A stretch of 64,000 bases of DNA from Thermomicrobiales bacterium. Its GTDB lineage: Bacteria; Chloroflexota; Chloroflexia; Thermomicrobiales; UBA6265. The notes under the pieces were generated by a model that did no database searches, was not told where the DNA came from, and was given only the letters and a program-made list of their open reading frames with translations. The position numbers and the translations under genes were made by a program. This document shows, piece after piece, positions 24,017 through 32,274 of this stretch (position 1 is its first letter; each line of letters starts with the position of its first letter). Location of the stretch: contig JAUJOZ010000001.1 of assembly GCA_030447415.1 (NCBI GenBank), positions 1 to 64,000 of the forward strand. The letters run 5' to 3'.

Positions 24017-25114
24017 TCATCTGCCGCCGGCCCCGAGCCCCGAGCCCCTCGTTGCTGGTCGCCGCTTGAGCCGCTGCAGCCCGGCGATGCTGACGAGCAG
24101 CCAGAGCAGGACGACGCCAAGCCCGACCTCCGCCAGGCGCCAGGCGGACGGACCGGATCGCGAAGCGGTGTCGACCCGGGCGCCTGACGCCGCTCGCTCC
24201 GCTTCGGAGTTCTCCCTCGAGGTGGCGTCTTGGGTCGGCGCCGCGTTCCCCGCCGATGCCGCACCGCCCGTCGCCGGTGCGGGTACCGCCGGTGGGGCGC
24301 TGGCGCCCGTCCTCGCCGCCTCTTCGGCGTCGGTCGGCTCTGGCGCGCGGGCCGCCATGGCGGGCGCGGCGCTGGCGGCGGCCTCCGCCGGAGGCTCGTC
24401 GGCCAGCGCACCTGTGGCCCCCGCCTCCGCACCATCCTCGGCGGCCGCCGCGGGGTGCGCGGCCGCGTCTTCGGCAGCTTGGTCGGCCGCATCGAGCGCC
24501 AGGCTGGTTGGCGCTTGCTCTGGGACGGCCGCCTGTGCCGCTGCCGGCGCCTGGCTGTCCTCAGTGAGGCCGTCAACAGCATCAGACGTCGCGCCGGTCG
24601 TTTCGGTTCCCGTGACCGCCTCGATGGTATCGGATTGACGCTCGGGCTGCGCCCCGTCCACGGCAACGGATCGGGGCGCGACGTTGTCCGTCTCTCCGCC
24701 ACGGTTGGTCACCAGGTCGCCTGTCGTCACGACGACGAGCAGGACCGCGACCGCGACCGTCGCCGCTCGCAACGCGGGGAGCGCCGGCAGGAACCTCGCC
24801 CACCGACTCGCTCCGCCGGCGGGTGCGTGCTCCGCCCCAAGCTGAAAGGAGCGCCGCGGGGCGTACTGAGGCAGCCCTCGCAGCAGCAGCACCGTGGCGC
24901 GCAGCTCGGCGAGCTCACGGCGGCAGTCGTCACAGCCCCCGAGATGAGCGCTCGCGACGCCTCGGTCGGCGGCGTCCAGCCGGCCGTCGACATAGGCGCT
25001 GAGCGTCTCCGCATCCAGGTGCTGCCGTGCCGGGCCACGTTGGCCTGGCCCGCCGTCGTCACCGAGGACGCCGTTGCCTGCTCCGAATCCGTTGTCGCCG
25101 CTGTCGTCCATCAT
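24017..25114 (-). CDS. Anti-sigma factor with zinc-finger domain and two membrane segments
   Basis: A 365-residue protein. The N-terminal half has an anti-sigma zinc-finger: LDAETLSAYVDGRLDAADRG followed by SAHLGGCDDCRRELAELRAT with the HxxxCxxC ligands near residue 50. A first membrane helix is ATVAVAVLLVVVTT around residue 105. A long Ala/Glu/Pro-rich low-complexity segment follows, then a second helix LGVVLLWLLVSIAGL near the C-terminus. It lies 56 bases downstream of the ECF sigma gene on the same strand, the usual sigma/anti-sigma arrangement. The ATG at 25114 follows a weak GGGG; the open frame extends upstream inside the sigma gene but only in shadow composition. The 3' end overlaps a heptanucleotide repeat (24030-24050). 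Confidence 0.82.
   Translation of the reverse strand: MMDDSGDNGFGAGNGVLGDDGGPGQRGPARQHLDAETLSAYVDGRLDAADRGVASAHLGGCDDCRRELAELRATVLLLRGLPQYAPRRSFQLGAEHAPAGGASRWARFLPALPALRAATVAVAVLLVVVTTGDLVTNRGGETDNVAPRSVAVDGAQPERQSDTIEAVTGTETTGATSDAVDGLTEDSQAPAAAQAAVPEQAPTSLALDAADQAAEDAAAHPAAAAEDGAEAGATGALADEPPAEAAASAAPAMAARAPEPTDAEEAARTGASAPPAVPAPATGGAASAGNAAPTQDATSRENSEAERAASGARVDTASRSGPSAWRLAEVGLGVVLLWLLVSIAGLQRLKRRPATRGSGLGAGGR
24030..24050. repeat. Heptanucleotide tandem repeat, three units
   Basis: GCCCCGA GCCCCGA GCCCCTC, within the last codons of the anti-sigma gene. Seven-base period as in the repeats at 32221, 49504 and 61968. Confidence 0.5.
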
Positions 25115-25170
25115 CCCCGTGTTCGATCCGGACCGTACGCGCCAAATGCCGGGTGCTCGGTCCTCGGTTG

Positions 25171-25917
25171 TCAGTCCTCGTTGAGACGGTCGAATCGCTC
25201 GAACAGTTCCCCCGCCTCCGGGTCGTCCCGCAGCGCCTGACGGAGCCGCGCCCGCGCCCGGCTGAGCCGGGACTTCACGGTTCCCAACGCTGCCCCCGTG
25301 ATCTGCGCGATCTCGTCGTAGTCGCAGCCCTGGACGTCGGAGAGGATGACAACCAGACGCTGATCCTCCGGCAGAGCCGCAAGGGCGCGCTCCAGGTGGA
25401 CCGCTAGCTCGCCGCGGAGCGCGAACGCCTCGGGCCGCTCCGTCGTCGCTGTCTGGCTCGTCCAGACCGGCGCAACCTCGAACGGCTGGGCGTCCAGCGA
25501 CGCGGCAGGCCGCCGGGCGCGGGCGCGGAGCACGTCGTAGCAACGGTTCGTGGCGATGCGCAGCAGCCAGGGCCGGACGCCACCGCTCCGAAAGCCACCC
25601 ACGCCCCGCCAGGCGAGGACGAACGTGTCCTGGGTGGCGTCTTCCGCGGCCGGCACGTCGCGCAGTAGCCGGAGGCAGACGCTGAAGACCGCACGTTCAT
25701 GGCGGACGACCAGCGCGTTGAACGCCGCCAGTTCCCCCGCCTGCGCGGCCCGCATCAACTGCTCGTCCTGGAGCGCTCCCCGCTCCAGCGCCTCGCTACC
25801 GGCCGCAGTGCTGTCCGGTGGCGGAGGGGCGGCATCGACCCACCCCGGCGGCGCCGCGATGGCGCTGGCCGATTGCGGCGACCCAGACTGGCTTGACCGG
25901 CGGCGGCGAAACATCAT
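25171..25917 (-). CDS. RNA polymerase ECF-type sigma factor
   Basis: A 248-residue sigma-70 family protein. Region 2 is evident as AAFNALVVRHERAVFSVCLR with AEDATQDTFVLAWRGVGGFR and the RPWLLRIATNRCYDVLRA motif. Region 4 is ALAALPEDQRLVVILSDVQG with YDEIAQITGAALGTVKSRLS RARARLRQAL forming the -35-binding helix-turn-helix. It directs a subset of promoters and is probably held inactive by the membrane anti-sigma factor encoded next. The N-terminal 50 residues are Pro/Ala-rich and not conserved. The start is a double ATG at 25917 with only a weak ribosome binding site. Confidence 0.92.
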   Translation of the reverse strand: MMFRRRRSSQSGSPQSASAIAAPPGWVDAAPPPPDSTAAGSEALERGALQDEQLMRAAQAGELAAFNALVVRHERAVFSVCLRLLRDVPAAEDATQDTFVLAWRGVGGFRSGGVRPWLLRIATNRCYDVLRARARRPAASLDAQPFEVAPVWTSQTATTERPEAFALRGELAVHLERALAALPEDQRLVVILSDVQGCDYDEIAQITGAALGTVKSRLSRARARLRQALRDDPEAGELFERFDRLNED

Positions 25918-26093
25918 TGGCAGACGGCAGATTAGCGAGGCGGCAACGCGGCTGGATGGCGAGACGGCGAGGCGGATCGTCGGTCGTCGGCCAGAGTGCT
26001 GGCGTTCGCCGCGGTTCGGCCGGGTCGGTTCCGTGACCGGGGGGGTCGCCCCGCTCCCGGTGCCACCTGGCCACCTTGCCGCGTCGTGGCCTG

Positions 26094-27128
26094 CTAGAGC
26101 ACCGGCGCCAGCGGAACCTTCGCCAGCACTGCCGGGTTGGCGACGATGCGCGGCCGCATCCCCCGAAGCACGGCCAGCGCCGCCTCGAACGTTTCGCGGC
26201 GCACCACCTCCGCCGAGCGCTCGGAGTAGTAGGCGGCGTGCGGGGTGAGGATCACGTTCGGCAGGCCGTAGAGCGGGGAGTCGGCCGGTAACGGCTCAGG
26301 GTAGACGACGTCGAGCGCCGCCGCGGCGAGCGCCCCGCTCGCCAGGGCGGCGGTGACGGCGGGCAGGTCGAGCAGCGGCCCCCGGGCGGTGTTGACGAGC
26401 ACCGCACCGGACTTCATCCGGGGCAGCTCGGCCTCGCCGATCAGGCCGCGCGTTTCGGGGGTCAGCGGGCAGTGGAGGCTCACGATGTCAGCGCGCGCCA
26501 GCAACTCGTCGAGCGTCACCGGCTCCACCCCGGCGACCGCGATCATCTCGGAGGCGACGTAGGGATCGGCAGCGAGGATCGCGAGACCAAACGGCCTGGC
26601 GCGGGCGGCGACTGCCCGGCCGATGCGGCCGAAGCCGACGATCCCCAGCGTCAGCTCGCGTAGCGCCGGAACCGGTCCCCGCAGGATCTTGGTGGTGGCG
26701 TGGGCGTGCTCGACCCACGCTCCCCGGCGCAGGTCGCGGTCGAGCTCGACGACGCGGCGGTTGAGAGCGAGGATCAAGCTGAGCGCATGGTCGGCGACCT
26801 CATTGGTGCAGTACTCGGGGAAGTGGGTGACGACGATGCCGAGCTCGGCGGCCGCGTCGAGGTCGACGTTGTCGAGCCCGACCCCGTAGCGACTGACCAC
26901 CTTGCAGCGCGGCAGACGCTCCAGGACCCGGCGGCTGATCGCCTCGCGCGTGCTGACCAGGAGCGCGTCCGCCTCAGCCCCCGCCGCGATCACGTCGTCC
27001 TCAGTGACGCACACGGCGGCGCGGAGGTCGGCGTCCAGGCTGGCGTATGCCGGCTCCCGCAGCATGGCCTCCTCGATGTCGAAGTCGTAGCGGCTCGACG
27101 TCGAGACGATGACGAATCGTCCTGGCAT
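26094..27128 (-). CDS. D-2-hydroxyacid dehydrogenase (NAD-binding, CtBP-like group)
   Basis: A 344-residue NAD-dependent oxidoreductase that reduces 2-oxoacids or oxidises D-2-hydroxyacids. The Rossmann motif is LTLGIVGFGRIGRAVAARAR. Catalytic residues are the Arg in CKVVSRYGVGLDNVDL/NTARGPLLD, the Glu in the VVYPEPLPADSP block, and the His in LTPHAAYYSERS. FPEYCTNEVADHALSLILAL is typical of the CtBP-like group. The ATG at 27128 with GGAG seven bases upstream is chosen. The frame upstream to 27248 has no homology. Substrate unknown; the neighbours do not point to one. Confidence 0.88.
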   Translation of the reverse strand: MPGRFVIVSTSSRYDFDIEEAMLREPAYASLDADLRAAVCVTEDDVIAAGAEADALLVSTREAISRRVLERLPRCKVVSRYGVGLDNVDLDAAAELGIVVTHFPEYCTNEVADHALSLILALNRRVVELDRDLRRGAWVEHAHATTKILRGPVPALRELTLGIVGFGRIGRAVAARARPFGLAILAADPYVASEMIAVAGVEPVTLDELLARADIVSLHCPLTPETRGLIGEAELPRMKSGAVLVNTARGPLLDLPAVTAALASGALAAAALDVVYPEPLPADSPLYGLPNVILTPHAAYYSERSAEVVRRETFEAALAVLRGMRPRIVANPAVLAKVPLAPVL

Positions 27129-27632
27129 GGACACTCCGCTGACGGTCGGTGCACGGAAAACGCCGGCGAAGACGGCAGCTCGTCGGGTTACGCGGGTCGG
27201 GGCTTGGTGCTTACCAGCTCCCCATGCCGCCCGGTCTCGCTCGACCACGGGTCCGTACTATCGCACACCCGCGGGCCGATGCTGCCGTCGCGACAGGAAC
27301 GCATCATGGCCGCGCCCCGTTTCGGAACGCCGCGCCACGTCTACGCCCTGATGAATCGGATGGAGGCTTCCCGACCGCGGTCCATCGCTGGCCGCGGCTT
27401 CCTGGGCCGGAGCGAGGGAGTCGCGGGGCCGGGAACACACAACACAGTCCCGAGGGGTGGGCAAGAGCGCTGCTCCCCGTGACCGGCCGTTTCCCCACGT
27501 CAACGCCCCGCAGCGGACGTGGTTCCTAGACCGGTCCCGCCGCGACCCGGGTTCGGAGGGGTACCCCGCAATGCCCCTCCGGCCTTTGGCCGCGTCCGGT
27601 GGGGAGTCTCGCTTCCGCTCAACTCCTCGGGA
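27129..27632. other. Gene-free stretch
   Basis: About 500 bases in a divergent intergenic region. A 58-codon plus-strand frame at 27306-27482 has an AGGAA upstream but no recognisable homology, so it is not called. Confidence 0.35.
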
Positions 27633-27660
27633 CTGTACGTACACTATAACCGTACGCCTA
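27633..27660 (+). promoter_or_regulatory. Promoter/operator region with TGTACGTACA palindrome (copy 2)
   Basis: CTGTACGTACAC (27633-27644) runs straight into TATAAC (27645-27650), a good -10 hexamer, and then CCGTACG. A repressor bound at the palindrome would cover the promoter. The same 12-mer lies at 14115-14126. The downstream gene is the M20 dipeptidase, starting at 27843. Confidence 0.5.
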
Positions 27661-27842
27661 GTGCCTGTCAAGGGGGCGATGACGCCGCCGGCGCCTCGGC
27701 GGATGACGGCCCCTGGCGGAGCGGACAACCGGAGGTCGCGCGCGACCTCCCGAGCCTCGTGCTACGATCCGACCCGACCATTCGGCCGCCCAGTCGCCGT
27801 TCGAGACCCCCGGGCGCGGGAACACCATGGGAGGAGACGACG

Positions 27843-29219
27843 ATGTCTGAGCCTGAGACCTGGGCGACGTACCTGGCCCAGCACGAGGCCCGCCACCTCG
27901 ACGAACTCGTCACCTTCCTGCGAATCCCGAGCGTCAGCGCCTTGCCGACCCACCGCGCCGATGTCGAGACCGCGGCGACCTGGGTCGCCGACCGCCTTCG
28001 TAGCGCTGGCGTGCCCGACGTCGAGATCATTCCGACCGGCGGCCACCCGCTCGTCTACGGCCGCTGGCATGTCGCCGACGACCGGCCGACCGCCCTTATC
28101 TACGCGCACTATGATGTCCAGCCGCCCGACCCGCTCGATCTCTGGGAGTCGCCTCCGTTCGCGCCGGTGATTCGCGACGGACGCTTGTACGCTCGGGGCG
28201 CGGCCGATGACAAAGCCGGTCTCGTGATCGCGATCACCGCCGTCGAGGCCCTCGCCCGCGCCCAGGGTGGACCCCCGATTAACCTCGTCTTCTTCTTCGA
28301 GGGGGAGGAGGAGATCGGCAGCCCCAACCTGCCCCCACTCGTCCGTGCCGAGCGCGAGCGCCTGGCGTGCGATGCCGTCGTCTCGGCTGACGGCAGTATG
28401 TATGGGCCGGACACCCCTTCCCTCACGGTGTCGACGAAGGGGCTCGCCGGCTGCCAGGTCGATCTCCGCACCGCGGACACCGACCTCCACTCGGGCGAGT
28501 ATGGTGCTGCCGTGCCCAACGCGGTCCAGGCGATGGCCCAACTCGCCGCGAGCTTCCACACCCCCGAGGGGCGGGTCGCGGTCGCCGGCTTTTACGACCG
28601 CGTCCGCGAACTGCCGGCCGAGGAGCGTGCCGAGATTGCGGCCGTGCCCTTCGACGAGGCCGCTTTCCTTCAGGGAACGGGGGCGACTGCGCTCTGGGGC
28701 GAGCCGGGCTACTCGCCCCTGGAGCGGCGATGGGCGCGACCGACCCTTGACCTGAACGGCCTGTGGGGCGGCTTCCAGGGGGCGGGGTCGAAGACCGTGA
28801 CGCCATGCGAGGCGCATGTCAAGATCACCTGCCGCCTCGTGCCGGACCAGGAGCCGGCGGAGATCGTCGCCTTGCTCGAGCGGCACGTTGCCGAGCATTG
28901 CCCGCCGGGCGCGCAGGCGACGGTCACGCCCCTGCCGGGCGCGGCACGCCCCTTCGCGATCCGGCGGGACAACCCGGCGCTGCTGGCGGCCGCCTCGGTC
29001 CTGCGTGAGCTGTTCGCCAAGGAGCCGCTCGTCACCCGGAGTGGAGGCACGCTCCCGGTGGCCGAGATTTTCCAGCGGGAGCTGGGCGCCGATATGGTCT
29101 TTTTCGCCTGGAGCATGCCGGACTGCAACGCGCACGCCCCGAACGAGTGGTTCCGGCTGGAGGACTTCGAGCGCGGCCGCCGCGCCTATTGCGCCTACCT
29201 GACCGCGCTCGCGGGCTAG
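27843..29219 (+). CDS. M20-family metallopeptidase (dipeptidase, CNDP/DUG1-like)
   Basis: A 458-residue cytosolic di-zinc peptidase or amidohydrolase. Metal and catalytic motifs in order: LIYAHYDVQPPDPLDLW (His and catalytic Asp), YARGAADDKAGLVIAI (bridging Asp), FFFEGEEEIGSPNL (catalytic Glu and metal Glu), VVSADGSMYG, and CNAHAPNEWFRLEDFERG near the C-terminus with the last His. The dimerisation (lid) domain lies in between, around LDLNGLWGGFQGAGSKTVTP. The ATG at 27843 has GGGAGGAG about ten bases upstream; the frame open back to 27519 is not used. The family cleaves dipeptides and related beta-amides. Confidence 0.93.
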   Translation: MSEPETWATYLAQHEARHLDELVTFLRIPSVSALPTHRADVETAATWVADRLRSAGVPDVEIIPTGGHPLVYGRWHVADDRPTALIYAHYDVQPPDPLDLWESPPFAPVIRDGRLYARGAADDKAGLVIAITAVEALARAQGGPPINLVFFFEGEEEIGSPNLPPLVRAERERLACDAVVSADGSMYGPDTPSLTVSTKGLAGCQVDLRTADTDLHSGEYGAAVPNAVQAMAQLAASFHTPEGRVAVAGFYDRVRELPAEERAEIAAVPFDEAAFLQGTGATALWGEPGYSPLERRWARPTLDLNGLWGGFQGAGSKTVTPCEAHVKITCRLVPDQEPAEIVALLERHVAEHCPPGAQATVTPLPGAARPFAIRRDNPALLAAASVLRELFAKEPLVTRSGGTLPVAEIFQRELGADMVFFAWSMPDCNAHAPNEWFRLEDFERGRRAYCAYLTALAG

Positions 29220-29247
29220 ACGGGGCGGTGCTCGACGGGATGGACGC

Positions 29248-29625
29248 GTGTCCGTTCTGGAGCACCGAGCCGTCGTGAACCGCCTCTCGAAGGGGGAATT
29301 CAGCCGGGCACAGGTCGGCGTGGTCGCCGAGCTCGTCATCCCGACACCCTCGGGGACGACGCAACGAGCACCGAGCCTCGGCCCGGCGCCGCCGGCGTGC
29401 AAGGGATGGCGATCCTCTGCCGCGCCGCGTTCGCCGAGCTACGCCTGATGGCGGGTCATGTCGTCGCCGTGAAGAATCGGGTGGTGGTGCGCCGAACGCT
29501 CCGCGGTGCCTACCGCGGCCTTTTCATAGGGGTCGTCCCGACCGGTCAAGCGGCGGGGGCCACCGACATGACCACATACCACCTCGTCGACGGCCGGATC
29601 GCGGAGGCCAAGTGGAGCGTCAGGG
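29248..29625 (+). pseudogene. SnoaL-like ester/polyketide cyclase, frameshifted remnant
   Basis: The GTG at 29248 begins SVLEHRAVVNRLSKGEFSRA then QVGVVAELVIPTP, matching the first helices of SnoaL-like proteins (family pattern: ENKAVVRRLYEE.F..GDL..VDELV.PD). Homology then stops, and in a frame two bases on it resumes as AILCRAAFAELRLMAGHVVA, VVVRRTLRGAYRGLFIGVVP and YHLVDGRIAEAKWSV. Key positions such as the D/H of the usual PDFVDHD block are gone, so it is probably non-functional. It lies just after the dipeptidase gene. Confidence 0.6.
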
Positions 29626-29850
29626 TTTGTTTGCCGGTGGTAAGGCGCCCGCGAGCGCCGGAGGATGGACGCGTTTCCTGGGTCCAGGGGCCCCGACCAT
29701 GGCATACCCGCCCCGTGGTCTGTTCACCTCCCCGACGTTTCGGGTCTCACGGATTACCGGGGTCCGCCTGAGAAGTCGGCCTAAGGGGCGAACGACCGAG
29801 GAACGGGAACGGCCGTGGGCTGCCCCGTCTCGGTTGAGTGAGGACCGCCG

Positions 29851-30594
29851 ATGCGAGTCGCCATCATCGCGGATACCCACGGCAACCTCGTCTCGACGAA
29901 CGCCGCCCTAGCGGACATCGCGGCCGACGGCATCGACCAGGTCGTCTGCCTGGGCGACGTTGCCGGCCTGGGACCCCACCCGCGGGAGGTCGTCGGGCGG
30001 CTGCGCGCCCTCGGCTGCCCCGTCGTCATGGGCAATGCCGACGAGTTCCTGCTGGACCCGCCGCTCCTCGACCCCGACCGCCACCCGGGGACCGACGAAG
30101 CACTGCGCCGGATGCATGACATGGAGCGGTGGTGCGCCGAGCAACTGGGTTCCCAGGATCTCGACTTTCTCCGCACCTTCCAACCGACGATCGAGATCCC
30201 CCTCGGCGATGGGGCCGCCCTGCTCTGCTATCACGGCTCGCCGCGCTCGAGTTGGGACGAGATTCGGGGCGCGACGCCGGACGCAGAGCTGGCCGAGAAG
30301 CTTGACGGGTGGCGGGCGGCGGTGATGGCGGGCGGCCACACGCACGAACAGTTCGTCCGCCGCCTTGACCGGTCGATCGTGATCAACCCCGGCAGCGTCG
30401 GCCTTCCGTGGGAGAGCCTGCCGGGTGGCGGAGGCCGCAACCCGCCGTGGGCGGAATACGCCGTGGTCAGCCACGAGGCCGGCAGGCTCTCTGTCGACCT
30501 ACGCCGGGTGCCGGTCGATCTGGAGGCGATCCGCCAGGCGCTCCTCGCTAGCGGCATGCCGCACGCCGCGTGGTGGGCCGCGGACTGGTCGTAA
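29851..30594 (+). CDS. Calcineurin-like metallophosphoesterase (YfcE type)
   Basis: A 247-residue phosphodiesterase of the small YfcE/MJ0936 type. The dinuclear metal site is clear: VAIIADTHGNLVSTNAAL (D-x-H), VVCLGDVAGLGPHPREVV (GDxxG), CPVVMGNADEFLLD (GNxD in place of GNHD), LLCYHGSP and VMAGGHTHEQFVRRL (GHTH), then SIVINPGSVGLP. The substrate is unknown; relatives act on phosphodiester model compounds. It stands alone, with pseudogenes on both sides. Confidence 0.9.
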   Translation: MRVAIIADTHGNLVSTNAALADIAADGIDQVVCLGDVAGLGPHPREVVGRLRALGCPVVMGNADEFLLDPPLLDPDRHPGTDEALRRMHDMERWCAEQLGSQDLDFLRTFQPTIEIPLGDGAALLCYHGSPRSSWDEIRGATPDAELAEKLDGWRAAVMAGGHTHEQFVRRLDRSIVINPGSVGLPWESLPGGGGRNPPWAEYAVVSHEAGRLSVDLRRVPVDLEAIRQALLASGMPHAAWWAADWS

Positions 30595-30619
30595 CGGTCC
30601 GTCGAGCTTCTCCTGCCGG

Positions 30620-30990
30620 ATAGCGGCACTGGAGCGTGGTCCGGGCGTCGGCGGTGGAGAATCGCGAATCGACCCTCGCCCTGACCGCGTGGCGCGTCCC
30701 CGCATCGGGTCACCTCGCGCTCCATCGTGGCGTGATCGGCTATCCGCCGCCGGAGGCACCGCCGCTCCAGGACGTCTAGCTCCCGTTTTGACATGGTGAG
30801 CCAACTGCCGTGCTTGGGTGTTGCGCTGGTCCATGCCTAGCGCAATTCGCTCAGCGGAGGGGTCCTGCACCTCCACCCGGTCGCGGACACCGTGGGCGAA
30901 GGCGTGCTGGGCTCCCTGCGCGCTGACCGGGGCGTGACGCCAGCCCCGCGGCGGGTCCGTGACGAGGCAGACGTTGGCCGCCCCATCCTA
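30620..30990 (-). pseudogene. IS630-family transposase remnant (C-terminal half)
   Basis: Read on the minus strand, a frame gives GAANVCLVTDPPRGWRHAPV, QHAFAHGVRDRVEVQDPSAE and RIALGMDQRNTQ, which align block by block with the DDE domain of IS630 transposases (family: NGTAN.F....P..GWRHV.VT, A..L..LVD...P.AE.IVLVMDNLNTH). A neighbouring frame then gives ELDVLERRCLRRRIADHATM EREV, matching the family's ELSVL.RQCL.RRI.D.ETL..EV. The essential D-N-x-N-T-H is degraded to D-Q-R-N-T-Q and the segment between is missing, so this is a decayed element. No terminal repeats were identified. Confidence 0.7.
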
Positions 30991-31043
30991 GGGAAAGTCG
31001 GCGTCGTGCCGGGCGATGTGACCGCGGATCCGAGCGACGACGA

Positions 31044-31071
31044 GGCAGCGCCCGGCCCTCCGGGCGCTGCC
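31044..31071. terminator. Strong GC-rich hairpin
   Basis: GGCAGCGCCCGG (31044-31055) pairs perfectly with CCGGGCGCTGCC (31060-31071) around CCCT, followed by CCTTTCG. It lies between the IS630 remnant and the GNAT gene, about 100 bases before the latter. Terminator or leader hairpin. Confidence 0.55.
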
Positions 31072-31173
31072 CCTTTCGATGGACGTTCGACGCGCGACCC
31101 GGGGGCAGGCGGTGTATGCTCTGCGGGCGCCCGTCGCGGGTGCGGGACCACGATCGACGCCCCTGGGGATCTC

Positions 31174-32001
31174 GTGCCCGATCCTTCGCCCGATCTTCAC
31201 CCCGGCGAGCTGACCCGCTTGCGCCACGCCGACGTCGCGGCGTACGCCGCGCTCTACACCGCGGGTGGACCGACGATTGGCACCGGGCAACTTCCGCTCG
31301 ACGGCGCCCTGGCGATTTGGAACCCCCACGACGACGATCCGGGCTTCAACTACATCGTCGGTTTCGAAGTGGCGCCGGACCCGGACAGGGCTTGGGCGAT
31401 GGGGGAAGCCGCCGCGCGCGCCGGCGGCGCCCGCGTCTTCGGCGTGGGGGTCACGGCGGAACGCGACGGGTGGGCGACGTCCTCACGGCTGGCGGCCCTG
31501 CGTCTGACCTTCGCCTACGAGGAGGTCGTGTGGGCGAGGCGGTTGTGCGCATCCGAGGTCGGCGCTGGAGGTCGCGGGGCGGGCGACGAGCGCGTGCAGA
31601 TCCGGACGGACGCCATCCCGCCCGACCTATTTGCGGGCGTGCTCAACCGTGGCTGGGAGCTGGCCGAAGACCACGGCCGCGGCCGCCTGTATGCGGCGGT
31701 GATCGGCCTCCCGGACTGGACCCACTACGTTGCGTATCTGGAGGGCACCGCGGCCGCGGCCGCCGTGCTCTACCGCCATCACGGCGTCGCGGTCTGCGTC
31801 ATCGCCGCCACGATTCCTGCCTTCCGCGGCCGGGGTTTGCAGACCGCGCTGATCACGCGCCGGCTTGATGACGCCGTCGCCGCCGGTTGCGATCTGGCGA
31901 CCGTCGAGACGGTGGCGGACAACGCGTCCCCCCGCAACATCGGGCGGGCCGGCTTCATGGTGCTGCACCGCCGCCGCATCTACGCCAAAGCGCTACCGTG
32001 A
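31174..32001 (+). CDS. GNAT-fold N-acetyltransferase-like protein
   Basis: About 275 residues. The second half is a GNAT domain, with GVAVCVIAATIPAFRGRGLQ TALI as the acetyl-CoA binding motif A (R/Q-x-x-G-x-G/A) and NIGRAGFMVLHRRRIYAKAL as motif B. The first half has HVADVAAYAAL-type helices and is a degenerate GNAT-like repeat. The GTG at 31174 is chosen because GGGGAT precedes it and the conserved part begins just after; the upstream open frame to 30892 runs through the hairpin and IS630 remnant. Substrate unknown. Confidence 0.75.
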   Translation: MPDPSPDLHPGELTRLRHADVAAYAALYTAGGPTIGTGQLPLDGALAIWNPHDDDPGFNYIVGFEVAPDPDRAWAMGEAAARAGGARVFGVGVTAERDGWATSSRLAALRLTFAYEEVVWARRLCASEVGAGGRGAGDERVQIRTDAIPPDLFAGVLNRGWELAEDHGRGRLYAAVIGLPDWTHYVAYLEGTAAAAAVLYRHHGVAVCVIAATIPAFRGRGLQTALITRRLDDAVAAGCDLATVETVADNASPRNIGRAGFMVLHRRRIYAKALP

Positions 32002-32220
32002 CCCGTTGGCAATGAATGGATCAGTCGGCGGCAGACGGTGGGCGGGGCTGCTGGACCGCGTCGCGACCGGAGCGACGCCGGACCGGCGTTCGGGCTAGAA
32101 TGATCAGGAATGGGAACGGGATGCCAGGACGCACCGTGCACCGGCCGTGCCGTGCAGGCACAGGGCGCCGGAACGGTCGGCTGGTTGGGTCGGGGCGATG
32201 GGGACGGGGCCTCGCCGGCA

Positions 32221-32248
32221 GCTGGAAGCTGACCGCTGACCGCTGACG
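32221..32248. repeat. Heptanucleotide tandem repeat, four units
   Basis: GCTGGAA GCTGACC GCTGACC GCTGACG, ending 26 bases before the GTG of the next gene. Same period and nearly the same unit as at 61968-61981. Confidence 0.6.
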
Positions 32249-32274
32249 GCCATGAGCTCCCGCCAGGGGGCGGC

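Noticed and set aside
27306-27482. 58-codon plus-strand frame with AGGAA upstream
   Set aside because: Arg/Pro/Gly-rich, no recognisable homology and no coding context.
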